Shown one piece after another: positions 45,499 to 57,678 of a DNA stretch of 64,000 nt. Source of the DNA: Lobosporangium transversale. Its lineage: Eukaryota; Mortierellomycota; Mortierellomycetes; Mortierellales; Mortierellaceae. Under the pieces are notes generated by a model. It was not told the DNA's origin and made no database searches. It saw only the letters and a list, made by a program, of their open reading frames with translations. The stretch spans positions 1,116,001 through 1,180,000 of the forward strand of contig NW_019028980.1 of the NCBI RefSeq assembly GCF_002105155.1, given 5' to 3'. Position 1 is the stretch's first letter, and each line of letters starts with the position of its first letter. The position numbers and the translations under genes are program-made.

Positions 45499-45658
45499 TT
45501 TATCCGGGTTGCTTTACATATCTGGTATAAAAGTAAAGAAGTCTTTCTTTCTTGTGTGTATTAGCAGCAATAAATAAAAAAATCATAAAAAAAAATCATA
45601 AAAAATCACCGCGTATTCCGAGAACTGATAAGGGAACATTGATGGATCCTCGGACATC

Positions 45659-45708
45659 TTCCAGAAGCGAGTTTTGCCGCGGCCATGCCACATGCCGCGC
45701 TTCTGGAA
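45659..45708. repeat. nested inverted repeat (two-tier hairpin)
   Basis: Outer arms TTCCAGAAGCG (45659-45669) and CGCTTCTGGAA (45698-45708) pair perfectly over 11 bp. Inside, GCGG(C)CATG and CATGCCGC pair with a one-base bulge around a CCA loop. It lies in the spacer between the His-rich gene and the phosphatase gene. Confidence 0.75.
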
Positions 45709-46012
45709 TCCTGCATATATTTCTATTCAGCCTTCTACCATTACTGTATCCTTTCTTTGATTCGCTTCCTGTGTTGAGAAAGTAGTAAAGGGACAGAGCC
45801 GTAAATCAAATCAGTGGATGACTTTCCTTCATGATTTATAATAAAAATTTTATTATGATTGCTTGTTATCGTGTAAAAGTACATGAGGAAATAATAAAAA
45901 TAAAAAAAAATAAAAAAAAAAGCCAATAAGCGGGATATTCCGTGCGATACGATATGAAAAAAAAAAAAAAAACCGAAATGCTTCTATTCTACAATGCAAA
46001 AAAAAGTGAAGT

Positions 46013-48510
46013 TTACAATGGTTGAGGCTTTGTTGACCGCACAAGAGTAACAATAACTGTGATATCGTCAATTTTTCTAAATGACACAGAGGAAGATAAA
46101 GGTTCATCAGTTAATTTATCTGCTACCATCAGAAATATTAATGGTCTTTAATGAAACCATCAATATTGGCTGCATTTTTTTTTTTTTTTTTTTTGCTTTG
46201 GACTTACCCTCCATGTTTGATATGACGAGCTCCCTGACTGAAGGGTGTCATACGCTTAGAGTCCAGCGAGAAACGTCTTGCAGTATTTGTAAGGCGTTTG
46301 GAGAGTGCCCGCACTCTCGCCAAGATCTCGTCTACCGTCTTAGATTCGACCACCTCATGTTGCTCCTGGTGTACTCCACGTTCAAACTGTCGCTGATGTT
46401 GTCGTTGCTGCTCACGAATGATATCTCCCAGTTCTCTGTCAACCAATTCAATAGCTTCTTTCGTAAACACGTTGTCCCAGAAGCCATCAGTTGCTAATAC
46501 AATCACATCACCATCCTGTAGCTGGTGCGTTGTCTGGACAGCATCCTTGGGTAGATCCTGGACATAGGCCTTCTTTTTTGCAGCTGCCTTTGCCTTTGGA
46601 ACATTTGAACTGTGGTGAACATCATTGTCGCTATCGGTATGTTCAGTATTATCTCCAGGACCTTGTCGATTGTGCTGCTGTTGACGGAGTTTTGGTGGCA
46701 ATACAGTAAGTTGATACGGACAGTTCCAGAAATGTTGCTGGGACGGAGACTCATAGATACACCGGTTATCTCGAATTAGTAAGAACGCGCTGTCTCCTAG
46801 ATTTGATGCTTTCAGTGTGCCTGTTAGCTTGCAGAGCGAAAGAATGCAAGCCGTACTTGATCCTAAAGATACCATGACATCATGCAGGAAAGGTAGAGAT
46901 TGGAAAAGATGAGACGCCGCAAATAAATGCATCGTGGAAAAAAAAAAAAAAAAAAAAAAGAATTGTGGAATTCTCACGCCCTGTCCTCACGTCCTTGATT
47001 CATGTCTCACAAAGATTGTCTGACCTGCCTAGCTGTGAGCTGCAGTAAAAATTACCTGCTTCGACCGTGCCACTTTGGACAAGTTCACTGTATGCGCCAT
47101 CAAGAATCGTCTGCGCATCCAAAATTCTCCTCTCACCGCCTGCGGCGAGAGTCGGGTCTGCTGATGCTCCTGACTCTGAAACCGCGGTTGGTGGAATGTT
47201 GTCTGTGAGTCGCGCGATGTTCTCTGCATTGTTCATCAATGCCCATGAAAACAATGCTGGATCTACGCCCATCTATGAAAAAGCCGGTTCAGACACAAAG
47301 AAAGTGTCAGATTTCCATTCTTATGGTGTATAGAAACAACGAGAACAGCAGACAAGGTTTAGCAGGCAACAAGGCGGTTGTCCTTTGAGCATATTAATAT
47401 CAAACAAAGAGGTATTTAAGAGCAAAAAAAGTGACATGTGATAAAAGCCGAAAATATAATAAAATGGTAGAAGCTATCTCATCATCAGCAAGGAGAGCAT
47501 AGTTCGGTAAATCCATTTTTGGGAAAACCAAGCGAGCTTTCTATCTTTTGATCCGTTGTATCTGCATTGAATCTCATAAACTCCTTCTGCGATGAAGATT
47601 ATTATAAAAATAAAAATAAAAAAAAAAAAAGATTGACATTTATATCTGAAAGTTCCATTCTTCGCACGAAATATCGAAGGTTTGTGAAAATGAAATAAAT
47701 TGGTAAAGGGTATATGGGCATATAGGCATAAAGGCATATAAAAATAAATGGATTGTAGCAATCATTACTATATTGTAGAACACGACTCACCTCTGACCAT
47801 CCACCAACACCATCAGCCACGCCCAGTGCAACGCGACTTGGTGTTGAGACGTGGAAAAAAGCATCTTCGCCCGCATCGACTTTCCCCGGATGTGGATGTG
47901 GACGTGGATGCGCAGCCCGCAGCTTGGCCCTCCAACGCAGGGTCCTCTCCTCATTTGCTGCATTCTCTAATTGTTGTTGATGTAGAATTTGTTGGCGCTG
48001 CCGCGATTTGGGATGCCAGCTTGCTGCCAATAGATAGTTGAAAGCAATCATACCATTTGTGGACGTTGCTGTTGATGCCGGTGCAGCTGTTGTCGTTGAC
48101 GGAGAGGCTGTGTCCACTATCGTTTTATCTTCTTCCTCAACAGCAGCACTTGCAACACTTGCAGCGGTGCCATTGACGGGATATTGACCCGTAGAGTACA
48201 GATCTGGAGGCAACAGGATCTCTTGACCAACCAGCTGCGGTTGAACAGTAACGCTTGGGGCTGCGGTGGCACTAGTATGGAGCTGAGACGTAGATGCAGA
48301 CCCATCGAGTTGAATAAGTGTCGGAGTGGAAATATTGCCATTTTTGCTCTTAGTGGCACCGTTCGGGGTGTTGGTGAGCAATAGCTGAGGGGTCAAAAAT
48401 AGGAAACGATGCACATGCAATAAAGCATATGGTCTTAGCATCCACTGAGACAGTCGATGCGACATGATGCGGGTCATGCTCAAAGGCCTGGTTGCATTAG
48501 GGCCAAGCAT
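46013..48510 (-). CDS. PTC7-type PP2C protein phosphatase
   Basis: Metal-dependent Ser/Thr phosphatase of the PTC7/azr1/PPTC7 branch, usually mitochondrial; in yeast it dephosphorylates Coq7 in coenzyme Q synthesis. Inferred exons are 47791-48510, 47056-47272, 46208-46862 and 46013-46076, giving 551 residues. The basic N-terminus (M-S-H-R-L-S-Q-W-M-L-R) fits a presequence. Motifs in order: G-E-D-A-F-F, V-A-D-G-V-G-G-W, A-G-S-S-T-A-C (across intron 2), N-L-G-D-S-A-F, A-T-D-G-F-W-D-N and D-D-I-T-V-I-V in the last short exon. Large unrelated insertions (about residues 40-195 and a Gln/His/Lys-rich loop of about 45 residues) make it longer than typical 350-residue relatives. Start 48510 is the first ATG in frame. 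The last exon was added because it supplies the C-terminal metal-binding D-D motif. Confidence 0.88.
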
Positions 48511-49264
48511 GGTCAATTAACACAGAATGAGGAAAGTAAAAGAAGGAAGGAGGTCAATGTAACACCAGTCGAGCAAAGAAAGAGAGTGGTAAAATCGAGA
48601 GGAGCAAGTAAAAAGAAAAAAAAAAAAAAAAAAAAAAAAGAATAAAAGAATGAGGAAGTGGTCCTTGTAATGACTATAATGTAAGGAAGAAATAAACCAA
48701 TATCGATGGAATGAACAAGGAAGGAGTATTAGAAAGGAGTAAAAAAAAAAAAAAAAGGAAGGAGTAACATAAAAAGAGAGAGGAACAGAGAGGAAGCCAA
48801 GAACGCTTCTTTACTTTTATTTCTATTTTTTATTTTTTTCCTGCCATTTCCGATCGGAAAAGGCTTTTTTGCTCCGTCCTTTGCTCTTCGACATCCAAAC
48901 TCACCAGACAAACGACGCCCTGACAGGACAGATGGACGAGAGCATCAAAAGATCGGATGGACATGGATGGGTCGGAGTCTTGTCTTCTCTTCTTTACTTT
49001 GTCCTGCTTCGCCTCCCTCTAAGAGAAGAATTACATCATGCCCTCCGTTATTGGCAATGGCGCGTATGGAGGTGGCTCCTTTATGAACATGTGCCATGTA
49101 CCCCACACACTCTTGCATTCAAACAGATCACACAGAAACAAGTTAATTCAAAATATGCAGACAACACGAATCATTTTTTTTTATTTTTTTATTTTACAAA
49201 GCTAAAAGGGGATTTTCTCGTTTGACTCAAACTATACAACGATCAAAGACTTCACTCCACTCAT
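48511..49264. other. intergenic region between PTC7 and Sub2 genes
   Basis: Purine-rich leader of the phosphatase gene with A runs near 48617-48639 and 48741-48756, plus the 3' UTR of Sub2. No gene seen. Confidence 0.5.
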
Positions 49265-50970
49265 TTAAGCGGTCATGTAAGTCGAAACATCAATCTCATC
49301 AGGAAGCTCAGGGATCTGGACCTCAAATCGAGACTGGATCTGCTTCAAGATCTCAGCATCCTTATCATCGGCAACAAAGGTCACAGCGAGACCCTTGGTA
49401 CCGAAACGACCAGCACGACCAACACGATGAAGGTAGGTGTCAGCAGCATCTGGAACATCATAGTTGATCACAACGTTCACACGCGAAACATCCAAACCAC
49501 GGGCGAACACATCGGTTGCAACCAAAATACGTCTGTTAAATTCCTTAAAGGCCTTGTAGCGGGCAATGCGCTCCTCCTGAGGCATCGATCCGTGAATACA
49601 GATACTGGGGAAATTGCAGTCTGTGAGCAACTTGTTTAGTTGATCAGCACGGGCCACCGACTTTACAAAGATGCAGACTTGATTGAATTCGAGCGAGTCC
49701 AAAAGATCATTGAGCTTGCGGTTCTTTTGGGCCTCAGTAATGCCGACAAAGTACTGCTGCAGACCATGCAACGTGAGTTTAGTCTCGTCATCAACATAGA
49801 TTTCAAGAGGGTTCTGCATGAACTTCTTGCAGGTCACACGAGTATCCTTGCTGAGAGTGGCAGAGAACATCATGACTTGCTTGTGATGAGGAGTGGCCCT
49901 GAAAATCTCCTGGACATCACGGCGCATATCTAAAACATTTACAAACAATCAAAAAGCTTTTTGTTAATTTCCCCGTTCAAAGCAGGTCAGCCCATTACGG
50001 TATTGACTATGTTTAGCACTTTAATTGTATCCTCTCTTCCAACAATGATCAGAATAAATCTTTATCTCATTAGGAACTTATATTGTCCTTTAACGAGCTG
50101 GGTTAATAGCATAAAGTTATCATCATAACAAAAAAGCTCTCGTCGAAATTAAATAACACTACGAGATGAAGAGACCACCCAATCTAATGAACAAATACCA
50201 ATGGCAAAAGTGTAAAAGTTTTACATACCAATTTGATCAAGCATCTTGTCGCACTCGTCAAGGACAAAGTGCTTAACGTTCTTGAGGTTAAGGGTCTTAT
50301 CTTTGATCAGGGCAAGGATACGACCGGGAGTTCCGACCAAAATGTGAGGGCAAAGCTCCTTGTTCTTGAGAATGTCCTGATCACGCTTCAAGGGCGTGCC
50401 TCCATAAAAGACTTCGGAGCGAACCTCAGGAAGGTACTTGCTGAAACGAGCGTACTCGTTCTTGATCTGGAAGGCCAATTCACGAGTGTGGCAGAGGACA
50501 ACGACAGCAACCTCACCAGGAACGGCCTCGACCTGCTGAAGAGTAGCGAGGACGAAAACAGCTGTCTTACCCATACCAGACTTGGCCTGGCAAAGAATAT
50601 CCATACCAAGAATGGATTGAGGAATACACTCCTGCTGGACTGTATTACAATAGACAGAAAAGAATCATTAGCATGAATGAATACCGAAATAAAAAAAATA
50701 TACTAACGTTCATAATTCAGATAAACGTAAAAGACAAAGATGCTTACCCTCAGATGGATGCTCGAAACCGCAGTCAACGATAGCGCGCAACAACTCTGGC
50801 TTCAAGAGGAAGTCACGGAAACCAGTCGAATGCACACCAACATAAGAGCCTTTCTTGTCCTTAGCCTCCTCGGTAGCCTCAGGTTCATTAGTGGCAGGGA
50901 CAGCGTTGATAGACTCAACAACATCATCATACTCATCGTAATCAACGAGATCATCGTGGTGGTCGGCCAT
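49265..50970 (-). CDS. SUB2: Sub2/UAP56 DEAD-box RNA helicase
   Basis: ATP-dependent RNA helicase of the Sub2/UAP56/DDX39 type, acting in spliceosome assembly and TREX-mediated mRNA export. Inferred exons are 50748-50970, 50229-50639 and 49265-49929, all phase 1 junctions, giving 432 residues, the usual length. The N-terminus has acidic D-Y-D-E-Y-D-D and the Q-motif region [15 protein letters not shown]. Motif I is G-M-G-K-T; motif II is D-E-C-D, the Sub2 variant of DEAD; motif III is S-A-T-L; motif VI is [10 protein letters not shown]. The start at 50970 gives the standard M-A-D N-terminus. Codon use is conservative, as expected for a well-expressed gene. Very secure. Confidence 0.96.
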
Positions 50971-52127
50971 GTTATTAAAAAAAAAACTTGTTCCGGAACG
51001 ACTAAAACAGTAAAGCGCAGCAGATAAGATTGGATCCAACAGGCAACCGAGATATGGGTGACAAAGACAAGGCGGACAAGGCAAAAAAATAAAAAATAAA
51101 AAAAAAGAAAAGAAAAAGAAGCGCAGCGAATTGTGCAGCGAATAGGCAAAGGGATGGAGGGTGTTTTGCGTTTAGTATTCGATTTTTTTTTTTTTTTTTG
51201 TATGAAGGATAGCCGCAGAACGAAACGGAAATGGTCGCATGTCTTGAACGAAACAATAAAGAACAAAAAGCAATTCACTCCACAGACAATAGGGGAACGT
51301 GAGCGTGGCGTCATGTGTGGAGCATCCTCCTGCACTGCGTGTAAGGCGAAGGCGAAAGCAGCCTCTCTCTCTCTCTCTGATCTGTATCTATAGATGTTGT
51401 CGTTATCCTTCAGGTCCGATGTACGGTGTGTGTGGTAGAGGGTGGGTGTACGTATAAAATTATATAAACGTGCTTTTTGACTGAGCCAGAAAACACCGCC
51501 GCTTCTCTCTCGTAGAAGACGCTTCCTGGTCAATCATAAAGACGAGCGGCCGCTTGTGCTGCTGCTCGATTCTCGTGCGCTCGAAAGAGTCGACTCTTTT
51601 TTAATAATAAAAAAAAACTCGATCCTTCATCTCATGAGGATGATGTTGATCATCCTACTCTTGAAACGATGCGGTCAGAGTTGTGCGAGCGGTATGACGC
51701 TTGCAGGTGTGTGATGTCCTGGTCGATGACTAGGCAAATCACCCATTGCAGAGGCGTATTAACTTTGCCGTGCAGTGCAGTCAACTGATGAAGCGAGCGG
51801 GTGAAACTGGATGAACCAAACCAAACGGAGGCAGATCGCCTCCGAATGGATGCAGGATCCAGCGAGAATCGTTTTTTTTTTTTTTTTTTTTTGTCGATGC
51901 ATAAAGTAAAGAATCATGACTGCAATAGAAGGGGATATGATGAAGACTTCGAAGTGGGCCGCCAGCCAGAAAAGAGAGAAGGAGCAAGGCCACTACAGAT
52001 GCGGCAAGTGCGGCAGAGGATGTCCATCTTGGCTGTAGAGACAGACATACCAAACTATGTGAGAGCGAAAGTGGCAGACGGGACTTGCGTAAGAGGAGTT
52101 TCTTTAATCAATGGACTGGCGTTAAGA

Positions 52128-52180
52128 CGGATCGATGGATAGACAGATAGATGGATAGATGGATAAATGGATGGATGGGT
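52128..52180. repeat. GATA/GATG tetranucleotide microsatellite
   Basis: Interrupted array of GATA, GATG and GACA tetranucleotides, ending in GGATGGATGGG. Seen directly. Confidence 0.8.
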
Positions 52181-52894
52181 TGGAAAGTTGAGGTGGAGTG
52201 GAAGAGAAAGAAGAAAGAAGTGGGGAGGCGCAGAGTTTCAGTAGAAGCGTACACCATTATTGGACTGGTAGTGTATGCACAAAATGAGACTCCTCATTGG
52301 CCCATCTGAAACAAATGCCTTGACTTTACGCAATCAATTATCACCTGACTAGTCCTAAATGTTTACAAAGTTACAAAAGCAGCACAACTTGTTACGGTGA
52401 CATAGATAGACAAGGCTTTAAGGGCTCGCATTGGGTAAAAATAGACGTTCGTTTAATTCAGTGTCAACTCCTTTGCTTGAGTGTATGCAGCCAACCAACG
52501 GATGCCGTCAATAAAGATTGGAAAACAATCATATGTCATTATCGCCAACAAAAAAGCAAAAAAAGGAAAAAGAACGTCAGTGTGAAAGCATAAATACTTT
52601 GTAATACAATGCGTTCAACGTTTAAACTACGACCCTGCACATTCCAGCCCACTGTCAAAGCTGTGCCCATGTGTCTTTGGCCCGTTATATAGTGGCTAGA
52701 GCGGATGAAGCAAGTAACGAAGGTGTCATCGATGACGGGGTTTGACTAGAAGCAGTAAATACCAAAGCATCTCTTACTGACTAGGAAAAGAAAGATCAAG
52801 GAAAAAAAAAAAAAAAAAACGATAGTGGTTGCCTCAGATGACTCTATTTGAACGAGTAGTGCTCTGCTCACTGCGCTTGTCTCGTCAAGCTGTT

Positions 52895-52916
52895 GGGGGG
52901 GGGGAGGGGGGAAGGG
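52895..52916 (+). repeat. G-tract cluster (G10-A-G6-AA-G3)
   Basis: Ten G, then A, six G, AA, three G. This meets the simple rule for a possible G-quadruplex. It is the only G run of this size in an otherwise A/T-homopolymer-rich window. Confidence 0.8.
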
Positions 52917-53621
52917 CTCCACAAAAGCAAGCGTTTGTTTGGCTCGCCTTTGTCCTCGAATGAACTTTTAAGCAAGTCGCGCTCTTTTGACAAAAACGGA
53001 TATGGAGATTATTTAAATTCTAGTTTGAGGAATGAGCACGTTGTTCCTGAAAAAATACCAGAAGTTGGAACGTGGTATCACAGAAATGATCTAATCTGCT
53101 GTTTAAAAAAGCGAACCAATTCACCAGCCATTCATTTCCTCTTATCAAGGCACGCTGAATCATCATTACGAAGATAAGCATATAATACACATTAAGGCAT
53201 TGTGACAAAGTGTTCAAGGTTTGGAGGATTTTCACCCTTTTGAGCAACAGGTACATGTTTGACTGTACACAAGCGAATACGTATACAATGTATATTTATA
53301 AGAAAAACGGAGTGAGCTACACGAGAGATGTTTGCCTTTGCCAGAGACCAAGTCCTTTGATGAGCACTCATTTTTGATCGTAACGACAAAATAAAAAAAG
53401 GATGACAATGTGATCAACTAAAATAAATAAATATGCACGATTGAATCGTTTATTTATAAAATAAGTTGCACGTAGAAAACCAGAAAACCAATAGATGGTG
53501 TCAAGGAGTGCCTAAAATATTCTTTATACGTAAACGGGGTAACTTGGGTACATTACATACAGAAGAATAGACCTAATTGCTTAGTCTTGCTTCCTGCTCT
53601 TTCGTTAAATGGGGAGACCCG

Positions 53622-53653
<32 letters not shown>

Positions 53654-53773
53654 CTCTCTTTCTTACTCTTTGATTAACACGCACCGATACTCACAAAAAC
53701 AACACACCTCTATTACAAAAGACCAACAATCTTACTGCGCTTGCATAACTCTAGCAATATCCCATCAACATTT

Positions 53774-53781
53774 TATATAAA
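53774..53781 (+). promoter_or_regulatory. TATA box upstream of the 53907 gene
   Basis: TATATAAA within ATTTTATATAAAAAAAG, about 130 bp upstream of the ATG at 53907, followed by an A-rich leader. Function inferred from motif and spacing. Confidence 0.45.
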
Positions 53782-53906
53782 AAAAGACACCTGTTCATCT
53801 CTCGAGCCAAACCTTTTCAATATAAAGATCCGACTTTATAACAAAACATTTTAAGCAACAGCAACAAGAAGAAAAAGAAAAAAAAAAAAAAGCAACTTAT
53901 CTCATC

Positions 53907-54461
53907 ATGTTCATGCTTTCCTGGATTCGTTCGGACGCTCAGGCTTCCAATGCTTCGAATGCGGCTGTTGAAGTTGATGCCTCTGATGTTGTCACCGCTT
54001 CCGCAACCACCCATTCGGATTTGAGTGTTGAAAAGCATCAAGATGACTGGGTCTTCTTACCTTCGAACCATAATGACCTCATGGAATCCTCAGTCTCAGA
54101 CCTGGATCTACTTTCGGCGTCAATGACGCTGTACAGGCCAGGGCCCTCAACCACTTCCAAGGGGCACCCTGCATCGGCACGTCGGACACAGGCCGAGGCG
54201 GAGACTATTTCAGCGTCTACAACGGAGACATCGACATCTGAAAGAGCATTGACGGCAGCAACGTCAACAGCAATGGGAGTATCAGAAACAACACCGACTG
54301 TCAAGAAGAGCAAACGACAATTGAAACAAGAGAGGCGGCAACAGCAGGCATTAGAAGAATTGGAGCGTCAGCCTCGATATGATCCGATAACTGCAAAGAA
54401 GAGAGATCAAGAATTCAAGATGGCAAAGCTAGCCAAAATGAGTATGAGGAGCAAGGCGTAA
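53907..54461 (+). CDS. hypothetical protein with acidic WxxL-type motif and basic coiled tail
   Basis: Not recognised. Single exon, 184 residues. The N-terminal half is Ala/Ser/Asp-rich and contains H-Q-D-D-W-V-F-L-P-S near residues 43-52, an acidic W-x-x-L sequence resembling an Atg8-interacting motif (speculative). A Ser/Thr-rich linker with T-L-Y-R-P-G-P follows. The last 50 residues are strongly basic and helical (V-K-K-S-K-R-Q-L-K-Q-E-R-R), ending A-K-M-S-M-R-S-K-A. A TATA-like box and an A-rich leader precede it, and an unusually long pyrimidine tract follows, which supports a real transcription unit. Confidence 0.62.
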   Translation: MFMLSWIRSDAQASNASNAAVEVDASDVVTASATTHSDLSVEKHQDDWVFLPSNHNDLMESSVSDLDLLSASMTLYRPGPSTTSKGHPASARRTQAEAETISASTTETSTSERALTAATSTAMGVSETTPTVKKSKRQLKQERRQQQALEELERQPRYDPITAKKRDQEFKMAKLAKMSMRSKA

Positions 54462-54703
54462 AAACGAAACCTAATATGACACCAGCCAAAGCATGCTTGT
54501 TTCATCATCTAAGAACGCGCCTCATTTCTCTTTAACAGTAATTGTTTGTATTATTGATTAGTTTATTACTCTTAATCGTTTTTTTCTTTCCCTTTCCTCT
54601 TTTCCCTTTTCCTTTTTCTTTTTTCTTTTTCTTTTTCTTTTTATTTTTATTTTTTTTCTTTTTCTTTTTTTTTATTGCACTTCCACAAGTTGCACTTTTT
54701 TTT

Positions 54704-54743
<40 letters not shown>

Positions 54744-56089
54744 CCGTTCCGAGGATACTAGTCGCCTCTTTGTTCCCTTTCTTTCTCTGAGCAAATGGTC
54801 TAATAGAATAAAAATAAAGACAAATTCAAAAAATAAAAAAAAAAAAAAAAAATACATGTACACAGCTTGGCGTGTGTGCACACATTTTTTTTTTATAGAT
54901 GCAGAATGTATGCGCATTTATTCCACGTCCTATTTTTCCACAAGCTACATGTTGTTTATCTCTGGAAGGAATGAAATTGTGGTAAAAACATGAGGCTATT
55001 TTAGCAAGAATCTCCTTGACAGGAACCAAAATGCTGACAAGGTGAGGTGGTAGACATGCGTCTAGTATTACTATTGCAGACCTATATAAAAGCAATTAAA
55101 AAAAAAAAAAAAAAAAAAAACACGACAAAGGAGTTGAAGCACTTTTTTTTTTTTTTTTATCTTGAGAATGCCATAGGTATAAAAAAAAAGTTGAATCGAT
55201 TTCAAACCATTTGACCGGGACAATGGCGCACAAGTAAAAGTGGGGCCCTGATGCCGTCCACATAACCGAAATCGATGCCATCCATATAACCGAAATCGAA
55301 TGGAGATTCAAAAAAAAAAAAAAAAAAAAAAAAAAATCGTGTGAATTAAGCCAAGATTTATATATAGCAAAGATAACAAGTTTCGTTAAAGAGGTTATAC
55401 CTAAGTAAGGACCACAAACAAAGTATGATCTGTCATCGATGCCTATCAAGCAATATGGATTAGACGTAAAGGGTTGAAACCACGATACACCTTTATTTTA
55501 TTAGATATATATATATTTATTACTAACATCGAAGGAACGCGCCTTGTGGACACCGCGCAGAGATCTGGTAAAGAAATGAAGAGAGGAATAATATTGTGAA
55601 CCAGTAAGAGAGTAAACTCAACATGATGACTTTTTCTTTTTTCTTTTTACAGATTTGTCTGGATATGAGAAGGAGTGATGGAGAAGAGAGAAATAAAGAA
55701 AAGAAAAAGAATGAAGTAAAAGAGAATAAGGAGAATGTTTTTATAATTGAAGCAAATCAACGCGTCACCCAAAATAAAATAGAATAAAATAAAATAAAAA
55801 AGATAAAAGAGATATGGAGGCTACTTTAATGAATTTCTTTTTTATTTTTGGTGGCGATGCGACCGACTTCCTTTTTCGTATCGATTGCTTTGCCACAATA
55901 AAAAAAAAAAAAAAAAAAAAACCTTGTGTGATCAACCGAATTGCCCACCATTTTTTGTTCTAATCCTTTCCATTGACATTCTTTTTATTGTTATTATTAT
56001 ATTTTTATTTTTATTTTTATTTTTTTATTATTATAATACTCGCCTCTTACCTCATTCACCACCTCAACACTCACATTACAACCATAGCA
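54462..56089. other. 1.6-kb interval dominated by homopolymer and pyrimidine tracts
   Basis: Includes a C/T tract at about 54577-54740 ending in a T run of 30 or more. A runs follow near 54835-54851, 55099-55120 and 55310-55336, with T and A runs near 55143-55158 and 55901-55920. Long open frames here encode poly-Phe or poly-Lys from these tracts and are not genes. Confidence 0.55.
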
Positions 56090-56899
56090 ATGTCCTTCAC
56101 TGGTATCACAGATGAGCCTTTGTCCAATACATTGGCTCCTAGCACAGCAGCCACTTTAACAATCCGCGTGATCAAATCATTCGAATACCGTACTTCAAAG
56201 AATCTCATTCTGCACAACATCGATCTCACAGCCACCACAGTTGGACAGCTTCGTGAACTGGTCATTGAGAGTAAGTTGAATAGAAAACAATAACGAACCC
56301 TTTTTTTTTTTGTTTATTTGTTTGTTTTAAATGTCCATGGATGATAATTAGTACCATGGTTCGTGTGGAAAGGAAGAAAGGCTTGATTACTTGAACTACA
56401 TCCAAAAAAACGCGCTAAATGAACCATAATGATGTGTATTGAAAATAACAATTCGCTTCTGCCTCTTTTCTTTACCATCCTTTCTTTCTACTTGAAAATA
56501 TAGAAATCAAAACAACTCCTGGCTGGAAACCCTATCAAAATGTTGTCTTTGGTAAAAAAAGAAAACAAAAAAAAAAAAAAAAAAAAAAAAACTTGTTCGT
56601 TAATTGTTGTTAGCTAAGGATAGATGATAACAATAGCAATAGCAATAGCAATAACTGATCATCCTTTTTTTCTTTATTATTTTATTTTACTCAACATAGA
56701 TACTCTCAAATTGTATACAAAGGCCCATGGTTCAAAGACAATGAATTTGATCATCAACCTCGATCATGACGAGGATTGGATGTTGACTAATGACGACGAG
56801 CTTCTTATTAATCATGGCATTGAAAACGAAACTGAAATATCCATCTTTAACCGGGAGCTCTATGAGGCATACAAGCAGCACCCTGACATTAAATGGTAG
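56090..56899 (+). CDS. UPF0538 family protein (C2orf76 homologue)
   Basis: Conserved eukaryotic protein of unknown function. Inferred exons are 56090-56270, 56504-56551 and 56700-56899, both introns phase 1, giving 142 residues. The family pattern is clear: T-I-R-V-I-K-S-F-E-Y-R, then the small second exon K-I-K-T-T-P-G-W-K-P-Y. Exon 3 continues D-T-L-K-L-Y-T-K-A-H-G-S-K-T and G-I-E-N-E-T-E-I-S-I-F-N and ends P-D-I-K-W. The 48-bp middle exon would be missed by frame-based calling. The predicted fold is ubiquitin-like according to my memory of the family; no biochemical role is assigned. Confidence 0.88.
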
Positions 56900-57167
56900 T
56901 GATGAGATGAATGCAATTTTGAACAAAGCCTAATAAAATAAAGTATAAATATATATACATGTAAAAAAAAAGTCTCGACAAGCTCATATTCTCACAATTC
57001 CAACTTTTAATAGTTGTGTCGTCTCATTCTAATTAGAACTACTGCCTATATAGGTCTATAGTGCAAAGCTCATTATGGTTATTCTCAGCGGTTTCAAACA
57101 CCTTTGTGATGCTCGAGACTTTTGGAGCTTGACCACGGGCTCGGGAGCGCCAGTAGAGTAACAATAC

Positions 57168-57642
57168 TCAGAGAAGCACTCCAGCACCCACCAGACAGGC
57201 AAGTAGGACTATGTTTTTATCTTTGCCTTTATTAAACTCACCACTGTTTTGCACTGGGTCGAAATCATCAGGCGTCTTTGGGGCAGCACCAAAGGTTTCA
57301 GGGATATTAACCGTGGAAGGACCCGAGACAATGCTATGTCCTGTTGCTAATTCTGTATCTAAATTCATAGTCTGGATCTCATCACTGAAAGCAATTAATG
57401 CAAATGGCTTTGAAGCCGATGTTTGTAGGACTTTGAAAGAATCCAGACGGTGGAAAGGTTCTGAAAGATTGTGCCCTGGTTTGATCTCTATTGTATTTGA
57501 GATGATATCAATCACAAACAGTTTCGCCTTTGCTTTTTCACTTTTTCACTTTTTCACTTTTTTTTTTTTTTTTTTTTTTTTTTTTGGCAAAGGTTGGGAA
57601 AGTGAAAGTATGAATACATGAAGAATTAGTATTTTGAGATTG

Positions 57643-57678
<36 letters not shown>

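Larger units (their letters stand above)
50971..53773. other. 2.8-kb gene-free interval with simple repeats
   Basis: No supported gene. Contains a (TC)n tract near 51363-51378 in the probable Sub2 promoter, T runs near 51183-51199 and 51871-51892, a GATA/GATG-type tract (52128-52180) and a G-rich run (52895-52916). A T run of about 30 lies near 53623-53653. The end is the promoter of the gene at 53907. Confidence 0.45.

Noticed and set aside
54542-54790. Plus-strand open frame of almost pure Phe/Leu
   Set aside because: Produced by the C/T and T homopolymer tract downstream of another gene; no real protein signal.
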